Shown: positions 29,838-38,467 of the stretch, one piece after another
Layout of the letters: each line of letters opens with the position of its first letter
Position numbering within the stretch: position 1 is the first letter of the stretch
Assembly (NCBI RefSeq): GCF_003236295.1
Contig: NZ_POTW01000040.1
Coordinates: 1-53,375 of the forward strand
From: Jiangella anatolica
GTDB lineage: Bacteria > Actinomycetota > Actinomycetes > Jiangellales > Jiangellaceae
Direction: 5' to 3'
Length of the DNA stretch: 53,375 nucleotides
Notes under the pieces: generated by a model
Told to the model about the DNA's origin: nothing
Database searches by the model: none
The model's input: only the letters and a program-made list of their open reading frames with translations
Made by a program: the position numbers and the translations under genes

Positions 29838-30944
29838 GTGTACTTCAGCGACACCGTCGAGTGCGAGGATCTCCGCGAGGTCCTCGAGCGTTTCCACGCG
29901 GCGCACCCCACGCCCTACCCGTCCGGTCCGGCGGAGACGATCGGCGTGGACGAGAGCCGCTGGTCCGAGCTCGCCGCCATGGGGGCGATCGCGCCGCAGA
30001 TCGACGACGCCCTCGGCGGCGCCGGCCTTCCCTTCGAGGCGTTCGCCGTGACGGTGGAGGCGGGTGGCGCCGTGGTCAGCGACCTGCCCCTGCTCGCCTC
30101 CGCGGCGGCCGCGGAGGCGCTGGTCAGGTGCGGCGAGTCCGGCGCGGCCCTCCTTTCCGAGGTCGCCGCCGGTGTCAAGGTGGCCGTGGCGCTCGACGAC
30201 CGCTGCCCGTGGGGAACCGTCGTCGAGTCCGGTGTCGTCGCGCGTGAGCACGCGGGGTCGTGGACGCTGACCGGCGCGAAGCAACTGGTAGCGGCCGACC
30301 TCTCGGCGCAGACCTTGCTCGTGCTGGCCGACGCGGGGCCGCACCGGGGCCTGTTCGCGGTGTCGATCGGCGCGGCCGGCGCCACGGTCACCCGCACGCC
30401 GCGGCCGGCCCTCGACCCGACCGTGCCGCTCCTTCGCCTCGACCTCGACGGCGCACCCGCCGCGCCGCTCGCCCTCGGCGCGGGCACCGACGCGATCGTC
30501 GCCGACGTGCTCGACCGGGTCTGGATCGGCGCGGCCGCCGAACTGCTCGGCGCCGCTCAGGCGGCCCTCGACCTGGCCCTCGACGTCGTCACGACGCGCC
30601 GGCAGTTCGGCCGGCCCGTCGGCGTCAACCAGGCCGTGAAGCACCGCCTCGCCGACACCCACACCACCGTCAGCGGGCTCCGCAGCTCCGTCCGGTACGC
30701 CGCTCGCCGGGTCGGCGAACCCGATGCCGCGGCTGAGGTCTCGTGGCTCGCCCCGCTCGTCGTGTCGCTCGCGATCGACGCGGCCGTGCGCAGCGCGAAC
30801 GACGCCGTCCAGTTCAGCGGCGCGATGGGCTACACCTGGGAGCACCACGCGCACCGGTATCTCAACCGCGCCGCGAGCGCAGCGGCGCTGTTCGGCAGCG
30901 CCGACTCCCACCGCGAGACCATGCTCACCCGACGCGGCTGGTGA
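29838..30944 (+). CDS. acyl-CoA dehydrogenase, small partner of a pair
   Basis: A 368-residue protein with a GTG start one base after the previous stop and GAGGAGAG upstream. The N-terminal half is divergent. The C-terminal helical bundle retains RRQFGRPVGVNQAVKHRLAD (FAD contact and dimer helix) and QFSGAMGYTWEHHAHRYLNR, a signature of FadE27/FadE29-like small subunits. Such subunits combine with a partner into alpha2beta2 enzymes acting on bulky or branched acyl-CoAs, such as sterol side chains. The substrate here is not known. It converges on the biotin carboxylase gene with an 8-bp gap. Confidence 0.88.
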   Translation: MYFSDTVECEDLREVLERFHAAHPTPYPSGPAETIGVDESRWSELAAMGAIAPQIDDALGGAGLPFEAFAVTVEAGGAVVSDLPLLASAAAAEALVRCGESGAALLSEVAAGVKVAVALDDRCPWGTVVESGVVAREHAGSWTLTGAKQLVAADLSAQTLLVLADAGPHRGLFAVSIGAAGATVTRTPRPALDPTVPLLRLDLDGAPAAPLALGAGTDAIVADVLDRVWIGAAAELLGAAQAALDLALDVVTTRRQFGRPVGVNQAVKHRLADTHTTVSGLRSSVRYAARRVGEPDAAAEVSWLAPLVVSLAIDAAVRSANDAVQFSGAMGYTWEHHAHRYLNRAASAAALFGSADSHRETMLTRRGW

Positions 30945-30952
30945 GCCGGCGA

Positions 30953-32305
30953 TCACCCCCGCGGGAGCTGGAATCGGTCGAGGAACCGGGTGTCGGCGTC
31001 GCCGCGCTCGAAGGCCGGATCGCCGAGCACGGCCGAGAGCAGGGTCAGGTTGACGCTCGGCGCGTCGATCTCGAACGCCTCGATGGCGTCACGCAGTCGT
31101 CCGACGGCCGCCGTGCGGTCCTCGCCCCACGCCAGCACCTTCCCGAGCATGGGGTCGAAGTACGGGCCGATCGTGGTGCCCGCGTGGTAGCCGGCGTCGA
31201 CTCTCACATGCGCTCCGCTCGGCTCGACCCAACGCTCGATGCGACCCGCGCGAGGGCGGAACGTGACCGGGTCCTCCGCGTAGACGCGCGCCTCGACGGC
31301 ATGACCGCGGATGCCGGCGGCGGCACTCGCGAGCCCGTCCGGCTCGCGCCCCTCGGCGATGTCGAGCTGCGCCGCGACGAGGTCGACCCCGTGAACGAGC
31401 TCGGTGACGCCATGCTCGACCTGGAGCCGCGTGTTCATCTCGAGGAACGCGAACTGCCCGGTCTCGGTGTCGAGGATGAACTCGACGGTTCCGGCGTTGC
31501 GGTAGCCGACGGCCTCGGCGGCGGCCACCGCGGCGCGCCGTAGCCGGTCGCGGAGCCTCTCGTCGACGCCAGGCGACGGCGACTCCTCGATGACCTTCTG
31601 GTGGCGGCGCTGCACCGAGCAGTCGCGCTCGGCGAACGCGAGCACCTCGCCGCTCGGCAGGCCGACGATCTGGACCTCGACGTGCCGCGCCCGGCGGATG
31701 AACCGCTCGATGACCAGCGCGTCGTCGGAGAAGGCGGCTCGTCCGCGCGAGCGCGCGGTCTGGATCGCCGGGCCGAGCTCGTCCGGCGCGTGCACGACGC
31801 GCATGCCGATGCCGCCGCCGCCCGCTGCGGGCTTCACGATGAGCGGGAAGCCGATGCGCTCCGCGACCGACAGCGCCTCGGCCGCCTCACGGACCGGTCC
31901 GTCGGATCCCGGCACGATCGGCACGCCCGCAGCCCGCATGGTCGCGCGGGCGACGGCCTTGTCGCCCATCTCGGCGATGGTCGACGCGTCCGGTCCGATC
32001 CAGACGAGCCCCGCGTCGGCCACCCGGCGCGCGAACCGCGCGCTCTCGGAGAGGAAGCCGTAGCCGGGGTGCACGGCGTCGGCGCCGCACTCGGTCGCGA
32101 GAGTGGTGAGGAGCTCGGCGTCGAGGAACGAGCGCGGGCTCGGGACCGCCACGGCCAGATCGGCCTCCGCGACATGGGGTAGCCCGGCGTCCGCCTCGCA
32201 CACCGGGACGACGCACTCGATGCCGCGGGCTCGGGCGGTCCGCATGACGCGCCGGGCGATCTCGCCGCGGTTGGCGATGAGCAGACGCGCGATCCGCCCG
32301 TTCAT
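30953..32305 (-). CDS. biotin carboxylase subunit of an acyl-CoA carboxylase
   Basis: A 450-residue ATP-grasp enzyme. It has LLIANRGEIARRVMRTAR, VHPGYGFLSESARFA, KPAAGGGGIGMRVV (ATP loop), ERDCSVQRRHQKVIEESPSP, EFILDTETGQFAFLEMNTRL and QVEHGVTELVHGVDLV. The chain stops right after the carboxylase domain, with no attached biotin domain, unlike most actinobacterial acyl-CoA carboxylase alpha chains. The biotin carrier is the separate 70-residue gene two positions upstream. ATG overlaps the carboxyltransferase TGA. It carboxylates biotin at the expense of ATP and bicarbonate. Confidence 0.92.
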   Translation of the reverse strand: MNGRIARLLIANRGEIARRVMRTARARGIECVVPVCEADAGLPHVAEADLAVAVPSPRSFLDAELLTTLATECGADAVHPGYGFLSESARFARRVADAGLVWIGPDASTIAEMGDKAVARATMRAAGVPIVPGSDGPVREAAEALSVAERIGFPLIVKPAAGGGGIGMRVVHAPDELGPAIQTARSRGRAAFSDDALVIERFIRRARHVEVQIVGLPSGEVLAFAERDCSVQRRHQKVIEESPSPGVDERLRDRLRRAAVAAAEAVGYRNAGTVEFILDTETGQFAFLEMNTRLQVEHGVTELVHGVDLVAAQLDIAEGREPDGLASAAAGIRGHAVEARVYAEDPVTFRPRAGRIERWVEPSGAHVRVDAGYHAGTTIGPYFDPMLGKVLAWGEDRTAAVGRLRDAIEAFEIDAPSVNLTLLSAVLGDPAFERGDADTRFLDRFQLPRG

Positions 32306-33831
32306 CCGCGATAGCCCCAGGCCGCCGGCCCGCGATCACGGAGCGGAGCCGCGAGGTTCGCGAACTCGCAGAGCAGCGGCCGCGTGTCGCGCGGGTCGAT
32401 CATCTCCTCGATCCCGAACGCCTCCGCCGTGCGCATGGGGTCGGCAAGGCGCTCGAGCCGATCGGCGATCCGGGAACGCTCGGCCTCGGGATCCTCGGCG
32501 GCCTCGATGCGCGCCTTGAACCCCGCCTCGACCCCACCCAGGGTCGGCAGGGAGCCCCACCGGCCCGACGGCCAGCTGTAGCGGAACTGTGCTCGCGCGG
32601 CATTCGTGTGAGCGGCCCCGCCGACCCCGAAGACGCGCCTGACGAGCACGCTGCACCACGGCACGGTCGCCTGATGCACGGCCGACAGGGCGCGGACGGC
32701 GTGGCGCATGGTGCCGGCCTGCTCGGCCGCGGATCCGATCGGGATCCCCGGCTGGTCGACGAGCCGCACGACCGGGAGGTGGAACGTCTGTGCGAGGTCG
32801 ACGAACCATTCGGCCTTCCGCGCGGCGTCCGCGGTCAGCGCGCCGCCGTAGCGGCAGTCCTCGGCCATGACGGCGACGGGCCAGCCGTCCAGCCTCGCGA
32901 GTCCCGTGATCATCGACCGGCCCCACTCGGCCCCGAGCTCGAAGAAGGAGCCGGTGTCGACGACGGCCTCGATGACCCGGCGCATCGCGTAGATCTTGCG
33001 TGGATCACGCGGGACGGCGCCGAGGAGCCAGTCGTCGCGGCGCTGCGGATCGTCGGCGGTCTCGCCCCGAGCCGGCGTCTCGAAGACGGACTGCGGAAGG
33101 TAGGACAGGAACCTCGCGGCGCGTGCGAACGCCTCGTCCTCGGAGCCGACGACGTCGGTCACCGTGCCGTTGCGCGTCTGCACGCGGCTGCCGCCGAGAC
33201 TCTCCTTGTCGATCTGCTCCCCCGTCTGCGCGACGAGGGGCGGTCCGCCCGCGAAGACCTGCGACGTCTTCGCGACCATGACCGAGTAGTGGCTCGCCGC
33301 GACGCGGGCGGCCGCGATCCCGCCGCACGGTCCGAGCGCGAGCGCGACCACGGGAACGGTCGCGAGATTCCGCACCACGTCGTCCCAGCCGGGATTGTCG
33401 GGCACATAGCTGTAGCCGAGGGACTCGATGCCGCTCAGGGAACCGCCACCGCTCTCGACGAGCCGGACGAGCGGCAGCCGGAACTCGTGCGCGAACCGCT
33501 CGGGGTACACGTGCTTGGCGAACTCGCTCTTGTCGAGCGAGCCCCCGCGGATCGTGAAGTCGTCGGCGGCGACGACCACCGGCCGGCCGTCGACCCTGCC
33601 CCGGCCGACCACCTGGTTGTTGGGGACGAAGCGATCCTCGGCGTCGCGCCGGCCCGCCAGGGATCCCACCTCGCGGAAGGATCCGTCGTCGAGCAGCCTC
33701 GCGACCCGAACGCGTGCCGTGAGCCGTCCGTTGGCATGCTGCCGGGCGACCGCGGCCTCGCCGCCCATCCGGCGCGCGAGGGAGCGCCGCTCCTCGATCG
33801 CGTCGACCTCGGCCGACCAGTCCTCGTTCAC
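32302..33831 (-). CDS. acyl-CoA carboxylase carboxyltransferase (beta) subunit
   Basis: A 509-residue crotonase-fold protein with two tandem lobes. The N-lobe has the acyl-CoA site LVESGGGSLSGIESLGYSYV and LGPCGGIAAARVA. The C-lobe has AVMAEDCRYGGALTADAARK, VRLVDQPGIPIGSAAEQAGT and QATVPWCSVLVRRVFGVGGA. The C-lobe differs from the usual propionyl-CoA carboxylase sequence (DVPGFLPG... and GGAYCVMGS), so the substrate is uncertain: short, branched or methyl-branched acyl-CoA. ATGA overlaps join it to the biotin carrier upstream and the biotin carboxylase downstream. Confidence 0.88.
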   Translation of the reverse strand: MNEDWSAEVDAIEERRSLARRMGGEAAVARQHANGRLTARVRVARLLDDGSFREVGSLAGRRDAEDRFVPNNQVVGRGRVDGRPVVVAADDFTIRGGSLDKSEFAKHVYPERFAHEFRLPLVRLVESGGGSLSGIESLGYSYVPDNPGWDDVVRNLATVPVVALALGPCGGIAAARVAASHYSVMVAKTSQVFAGGPPLVAQTGEQIDKESLGGSRVQTRNGTVTDVVGSEDEAFARAARFLSYLPQSVFETPARGETADDPQRRDDWLLGAVPRDPRKIYAMRRVIEAVVDTGSFFELGAEWGRSMITGLARLDGWPVAVMAEDCRYGGALTADAARKAEWFVDLAQTFHLPVVRLVDQPGIPIGSAAEQAGTMRHAVRALSAVHQATVPWCSVLVRRVFGVGGAAHTNAARAQFRYSWPSGRWGSLPTLGGVEAGFKARIEAAEDPEAERSRIADRLERLADPMRTAEAFGIEEMIDPRDTRPLLCEFANLAAPLRDRGPAAWGYRG

Positions 33832-34040
33832 TCGCCGAGCTCCACGAGGACCTGGCCGTCGTCGACCGTCTCACCGACCGCGACGTGGACCGCCGTGACA
33901 GTGCCGCTCGCGGGTGTCTCGATCGGGATCTCCAGCTTCATCGACTCGAGGACCGCGACGACCTGCCCCGCGTCGACCGCGTCGCCGACCGCGACACCGA
34001 GCTCGAGCACGACGGCCGGCAGATCCGCGCAGATCTCCAT
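33828..34040 (-). CDS. stand-alone biotin carboxyl carrier protein
   Basis: A 70-residue protein forming just the biotinyl domain, with the biotinylation site VLESMKLEI (Lys35) and the second hairpin PASGTVTAVHVAVGETVDDG. ATG at 34040 has AGAAGGA upstream; a TTG six codons earlier would lack a ribosome site. First gene of the carboxylase operon, divergent from the TetR at 34158. It carries CO2 between the two enzyme subunits encoded downstream. Confidence 0.92.
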   Translation of the reverse strand: MEICADLPAVVLELGVAVGDAVDAGQVVAVLESMKLEIPIETPASGTVTAVHVAVGETVDDGQVLVELGE

Positions 34041-34066
34041 CTGGATCCTTCTCCCCAACGGGCACG

Positions 34067-34100
34067 ATTATACTGATGAGAATAAACCTATCAGAATATT
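34067..34100. promoter_or_regulatory. candidate TetR operator, 34-bp imperfect dyad
   Basis: ATTATACTGAT (34067-34077) and ATCAGAATATT (34090-34100) match as inverted arms at 9 of 11 positions, with 12 bp between. The AT-rich stretch lies between the divergent carboxylase operon and TetR gene. Confidence 0.55.
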
Positions 34101-34157
34101 CCCGGCCGGCGAAGGTCGCGTGACTCGGCGGGCGGGCGCCGTTAGCATCGTGGAGCC

Positions 34158-34808
34158 ATGCCTGACGAGACCGCGCCGAGCACACCCCGCATCGGGCTGC
34201 GCGGAAGCGTGATCCGCGACCCCGGCCACCGGGAGGAGCAGCGCCAGCAGATCCTCCTCGCGGCGGCCAGGGTCTTCGCGCGCAAGGGCTACGTCGCCGC
34301 GACGATGGACGACATCGCGCACGAGATGGGCGTGAGCAAGGGCATCCTCTACTACCAGTTCCGCAGCAAGCAGGACCTCATCGTCGCCGCCCGCGTCGAG
34401 GCGTCGGGAGGCGCGCTCAGCCGCCTGGAGGAGATCGCCGGCGGCCCCGGCCGCCCGGCCGAGCGCATGGCTGCCGCGCTTCGCGACCTCGTCGAGGCGA
34501 CCTTCAGCGAGCTCAGCCGGCACGTCATCCTCACGCCCACCGCGCTCGGCCTCGACGAGGAGCATGCCGAACGGATCCGCTCGGTCGAACGGCGCTACGA
34601 GGCACTCCTCGTCGAGATCTTCGAAGCGGGGGTCGATGCGGGCGAGTTCGTCGCCGCCGACCCGAAGTTGACCGTCTTCACGCTCATCCGTGCCGCCGAG
34701 TCCCCCGCCTTCTGGTACCAGCAGGGGGGACGCATCGGCCGTGACGACCTCGTCGACGGGGTCACGGCCATGCTCATGCGCAGCATCGCGGCGGGCGCTC
34801 GCGCCTGA
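34158..34808 (+). CDS. TetR-family regulator
   Basis: A 216-residue regulator. The HTH region is QQILLAAARVFARKGYVAAT then DDIAHEMGVSKGILYYQFRS, close to KstR2/FadR-like TetR proteins, with a helical ligand domain containing FWYQQGGRIGRDDL. It is divergent from the biotin-dependent carboxylase operon and is followed in the same direction by the thiolase gene, which has its own AT-rich promoter. It probably controls one or both through the dyads at 34067-34100 and 34842-34857. Confidence 0.9.
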   Translation: MPDETAPSTPRIGLRGSVIRDPGHREEQRQQILLAAARVFARKGYVAATMDDIAHEMGVSKGILYYQFRSKQDLIVAARVEASGGALSRLEEIAGGPGRPAERMAAALRDLVEATFSELSRHVILTPTALGLDEEHAERIRSVERRYEALLVEIFEAGVDAGEFVAADPKLTVFTLIRAAESPAFWYQQGGRIGRDDLVDGVTAMLMRSIAAGARA

Positions 34809-34841
34809 TCCGGCGCCCTTGAGCGATCATACTGGCGCGAA

Positions 34842-34857
34842 TATACTCGCACGTATA
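34842..34857. promoter_or_regulatory. candidate operator upstream of thiolase
   Basis: TATAC-tcgcac-GTATA is a perfect 5+5 dyad in a short AT-rich gap, 26 bp before the thiolase ATG. It could overlap a -10 element. A repressor is expected, most simply the TetR encoded just upstream. Confidence 0.45.
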
Positions 34858-34882
34858 ACGTCGGCGAGCTCGAAGGGCACCC

Positions 34883-36103
34883 ATGGAAGACGCAGTCATC
34901 GTCTCGGCGGTCCGCTCGCCGATCGGGCGCGCACGGCGAGGCTCCCTCACGGGCATCCGGGCCGACGAGCTCGCGGCGCAGCTGATCCGCGCCGCGCTCG
35001 ACGCCGTGCCGGAGCTCGATCCGAACGAGCTCGACGACCTGCTCCTCGGCTGCGGGCTCCCCGCCGGCGAGCAGGGCTACAACCTGGCGCGCACCGTCGC
35101 CGTGCGCCTCGGGTACGACCGGCTCCCCGGCTCGACCGTCACGCGCTTCTGCGCCTCGTCGCTGCAGAGCACCCGCATGGCGTTCCACTCCGTCCGCGCC
35201 GGCGAGTCGACGGCGGTCGTCTCGGCCGGCGTCGAGTCGGTGTCGCGCTACGGCGAGCACAACGATGCCGGCTCCAGCGAGCGGACCCGCAACCCCTACT
35301 TCGCAGCAGCCGGACGCCGCTCGAACGCGAGGCCGGCCGCATGGACCGACTGGACGGATCCGCGCGACTCGGGTCAGGTGCCCGACGCCTACGTGAGCAT
35401 GGGCCTGACGGCCGAGAACGTCGCAGCGCTCATGGGCATCGGCCGGGCGGAACAGGACCGCTGGGCCGCTCGCTCACAGCAGCGGGCGCAGCAGCACATC
35501 GCGAATGGGCACTACGCCCGCGAGATCACCCCGGTGACACTCGACGACGGCACGATCGTCGCACACGACGACTCGCCCCGGGCTGGCACGACGGTCGAGG
35601 TGCTCGCCGGCCTCGACCCCGTGTTCCGGGAGGGCGGCAGCGTCACCGCGGGCAACTCGTGTCCGCTCAACGACGGCGCGGCCGCACTCGTCATCATGTC
35701 GGCGACGCGAGCCGGACAGCTCGGCCTCACGCCGATCGCACGCCTCGTGTCGACTGCGGTCTCGGCGCTCTCCCCCGAGATCATGGGGCTCGGGCCGATC
35801 GAGGCCTCGCGCAGGGCACTCGCCCTCGCGGGGATGTCGATCGGCGACATCGACCTCGTCGAGATCAACGAGGCCTTCGCGGTCCAGGTGCTCGCCTCGG
35901 CCCGCGAGCTCGGGATCGACGAGGACCGCCTGAACGTCGCGGGCGGCGCGATCGCGCTGGGCCATCCGTTCGGGATGACGGGCGCGCGCATGACCGTCTC
36001 GCTGCTCAACAACCTGCGCGCCCACGACGCGACCCTCGGCCTGGAGACGATGTGCATCGGCGGCGGCCAGGGCATGGCGATGGTGCTCGAGCGGCTCAGC
36101 TGA
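34883..36103 (+). CDS. thiolase (acetyl-CoA acyltransferase)
   Basis: A 406-residue thiolase of standard length. The nucleophile region TVTRFCASSLQSTRMAFHSV carries the active Cys. NEAFAVQVLA, GGAIALGHPFGMTGARM (His) and ETMCIGGGQGMAMVLE (second Cys) complete the catalytic set. It cleaves 3-oxoacyl-CoA to acetyl- or propionyl-CoA plus a shortened acyl-CoA at the end of a beta-oxidation round. It serves the dehydrogenase blocks around it. Its TGA overlaps the amidase end by 8 bp, tail to tail, with no terminator between. Confidence 0.92.
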   Translation: MEDAVIVSAVRSPIGRARRGSLTGIRADELAAQLIRAALDAVPELDPNELDDLLLGCGLPAGEQGYNLARTVAVRLGYDRLPGSTVTRFCASSLQSTRMAFHSVRAGESTAVVSAGVESVSRYGEHNDAGSSERTRNPYFAAAGRRSNARPAAWTDWTDPRDSGQVPDAYVSMGLTAENVAALMGIGRAEQDRWAARSQQRAQQHIANGHYAREITPVTLDDGTIVAHDDSPRAGTTVEVLAGLDPVFREGGSVTAGNSCPLNDGAAALVIMSATRAGQLGLTPIARLVSTAVSALSPEIMGLGPIEASRRALALAGMSIGDIDLVEINEAFAVQVLASARELGIDEDRLNVAGGAIALGHPFGMTGARMTVSLLNNLRAHDATLGLETMCIGGGQGMAMVLERLS

Positions 36104-37331
36104 CGACCTCGGGCACTCCGCCCGGGAGCAGCGCGGCGACGGCGAGCAGCTCCGCCTCGTCGATCCGGACGCCCACCAGCTGCACCCCGACCGGCAGACC
36201 GGGGCCGGGCGCGGGAATCGACAGCGCCGGCCAGTCCAGCACGCTGAAGGGCGTGCAGTCCGCGAGCAGGCGAGCGTGCACCGCCCGATCGACGCCGGCC
36301 GCGCGCGGCGCCGTGACGGGCACGGTCGAGAGGAGCAGCACGTCGACCCCGAGCTCCTCGGCGACTGTCGTCCGCGCCGAGGCCAACGCGACGAGGGCCT
36401 CGGCGTACTCGCCTTCGCCCGGAAAGCGGGTGGCGTCGAGCAGCGTGCGCAACTCCGGCTGAAGCAGGGCCGCGCGCTCCCCCTGACCGTCGACCAGCCG
36501 GGCGAACTCGAACGCCGAGACCACCCGGTAGATCGATCGGAGCTCGTCCGCGCGGCCGAAGCGCAGCTGCGTGACCTCGTGGCGTGCGTCCAGCGCCCGG
36601 GCGGCGGCAGCGACCCCGAGCGCGACCGCGGGCTCGGCGCCGGTCGCGACCACCCCGATGCGAAGCGGCCGGTCCAGCGGCACCGGTGGATCGGCCAGCG
36701 CGGTCCAGACCCGACGCATGGTGCGCAGGTCTCTCGCGAGCACGCCGACGCGGTCGAGCGTGGGATTCAGCGGCGTCACACCGTGGCGGGGCAGCCGATC
36801 CTGCCTCGGCACGAACCCGACGCAGCCGCACAGCGCGGCGGGGGCACGCACGCTCGCCCCTGTGTCGGTGCCCAGAGCGAAGTCGGCCGCGCCGAGCGCG
36901 ACGAGGGCCGCCGCTCCCGACGAGCTGCCGCCCGTGATCCGCTCGGGATCCAGCGGATGCCGGGCCGGACCATCCCGGCCCACCAGCCCCGACACCCCGG
37001 CACCGAGCTCGTGCAGGTGCGTCTTGGCGGCGATGACCGCACCGACGCGGCGCACGGCGGCCACGACGGCCGCGTCGACGCCGGCCGGCCGATCGTCGCT
37101 CGCGTCACTGCCGAGCCGCGTCGGAAGGGACGCGACATCGATGTTGTCCTTGACGGCGGCGACGAGGCCTTCGAGGGGGCCGGCCGCGACGGCCGCCTCC
37201 GCCCTCGCCTCGTCGTCGCGCCGGGCGACGACGAGGTTCCCCCACGGTGTGCCGGCGAGCGCGTCGAAGTACGCGAGCGAACGCTCCAGCGCCGGCTCCG
37301 CGCGTCTCCGGCGCGGTGGCCCCGTCCCCAT
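36096..37331 (-). CDS. amidase-signature hydrolase
   Basis: A 411-residue protein, somewhat short for the family. The triad is visible: Lys in VAAVKDNIDVASL, cis-Ser in RITGGSSSGAAALVALG, and nucleophile Ser in ALGTDTGASVRAPAALCGCV. Amidase-signature enzymes hydrolyse carboxamides, acyl-amino acid amides and ureas. Last gene of the 14-gene operon; its ATG shares one base with the racemase-like stop. The context suggests release of ammonia or of an acyl group from an N-acyl or amide intermediate. Confidence 0.88.
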   Translation of the reverse strand: MGTGPPRRRRAEPALERSLAYFDALAGTPWGNLVVARRDDEARAEAAVAAGPLEGLVAAVKDNIDVASLPTRLGSDASDDRPAGVDAAVVAAVRRVGAVIAAKTHLHELGAGVSGLVGRDGPARHPLDPERITGGSSSGAAALVALGAADFALGTDTGASVRAPAALCGCVGFVPRQDRLPRHGVTPLNPTLDRVGVLARDLRTMRRVWTALADPPVPLDRPLRIGVVATGAEPAVALGVAAAARALDARHEVTQLRFGRADELRSIYRVVSAFEFARLVDGQGERAALLQPELRTLLDATRFPGEGEYAEALVALASARTTVAEELGVDVLLLSTVPVTAPRAAGVDRAVHARLLADCTPFSVLDWPALSIPAPGPGLPVGVQLVGVRIDEAELLAVAALLPGGVPEVVS

Positions 37332-38452
37332 CAGCGCCCCACGACGACCGTCTCGCGCCGCGCCGTGGCCCGGCCGAGCCCCTCCGGGTCCGGCTCGACG
37401 CCGAGACCCGGCCCGGCCGGGACGTCGATGTGACCGTCGGCCATCTCGAACGGCGCCGTCACGTCGAAGGGGAAGTAGTGCAGCGACGGCGACGTGTCAC
37501 CCGGGAGCACGAAGCCGGGGAGCCCTGCCAGCGCGAGGTTCGCCGCCCTCCCGAACCCGGACTCGATGAGCCCGCCGCACCACACGGCCACGCCGTTCGC
37601 GCGCGCGAGGTCGTGGATGCGTCGTGCCTCGAGGTATCCGCCGACCCGGCCGGGCTTGATGTTGACGATGCGACACGACCCGAGTGCGATCGCGGCGGCC
37701 GTGTCGTGGACGCTCTCGATCGACTCGTCGAGGCACAGCGGAGTCCGCAACCGCCTCGCGAGCTCGGCATGCTGCACCAGATCGCCCTCGGCGAGCGGTT
37801 GCTCGACGAGCAGGAGGCCGAACTCGTCGAGCTCGGCGAGCCGGCGGGCGTCGGAGAGCGCGTAGGCCGCGTTGGCGTCGACCTGCAGCGGCACGTCGTC
37901 GCCGAATCGCTTGCGAACGGCGCGCACGGGCTCGACGTCCCAGCCCGGCCGGATCTTCAGCTTGATGCGCGCGTAGCCCTCGGCGATCTTCTTCTCGACG
38001 TCGGCGAGCAGGCCGGGAATCGTCTCGTGGATGCCGATCGAGACGCCCACGGCCACCCGCGTGCGCTCCGCACCCAGGTGATCGGCGAGGCTCGTCGACC
38101 TGGCGCGGAGCCACACGTCGAGCACGGCCATCTCCAGCGCCGACTTGGCCGCTCGGTGGCCCTTGACGCCGGCGAGCGCCGGCGCGACCCGCGACGGGCC
38201 GGCGATGGGTCCGGCGAGGCGGGGAAGCAGGTGGTCACGCAGGACCGCGAGGGCGCCCGCCGTGAACTCGTGCGTGTAGACCGGCTCCGCGAGGGAGGGG
38301 CACTCACCCCAGCCCTCGCCGAGGTTCGTGAACAGCCGCACGAGCACGAGCTCCCGCTCCCGTTGCACGCCGAACGACGTGACGAACGGCCGGTGCAGAG
38401 GAAGCGTGATCACCCGCAGCTCGGCCCGCTCGATGAGAATCGGATCGATCAT
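37331..38452 (-). CDS. enolase-superfamily enzyme, N-acylamino-acid racemase/OSB synthase-like
   Basis: A 373-residue protein. The N-terminal cap is RPFVTSFG, followed by barrel motifs in order: KxK in YARIKLKIRPG, metal Asp in LQVDANAAYAL, Glu in LLLVEQPLAEG, Asp in LCLDESIESV and Lys in IVNIKPGRVGGYLEARR. This matches the OSB synthase/N-succinylamino acid racemase branch. No other menaquinone gene is near, while an M20 peptidase and an M55 D-aminopeptidase are next door, so racemisation of N-acylated amino acids is the better guess. ATG at 38452 follows AAGGAG. Confidence 0.88.
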   Translation of the reverse strand: MIDPILIERAELRVITLPLHRPFVTSFGVQRERELVLVRLFTNLGEGWGECPSLAEPVYTHEFTAGALAVLRDHLLPRLAGPIAGPSRVAPALAGVKGHRAAKSALEMAVLDVWLRARSTSLADHLGAERTRVAVGVSIGIHETIPGLLADVEKKIAEGYARIKLKIRPGWDVEPVRAVRKRFGDDVPLQVDANAAYALSDARRLAELDEFGLLLVEQPLAEGDLVQHAELARRLRTPLCLDESIESVHDTAAAIALGSCRIVNIKPGRVGGYLEARRIHDLARANGVAVWCGGLIESGFGRAANLALAGLPGFVLPGDTSPSLHYFPFDVTAPFEMADGHIDVPAGPGLGVEPDPEGLGRATARRETVVVGR

Positions 38453-38467
38453 GCCGGCTCCTTCGGT

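Noticed and set aside
37331-38452. Menaquinone o-succinylbenzoate synthase
   Set aside because: The sequence branch fits, but no other menaquinone gene is near and the neighbours are peptidases and an amidase, so the racemase role is favoured.
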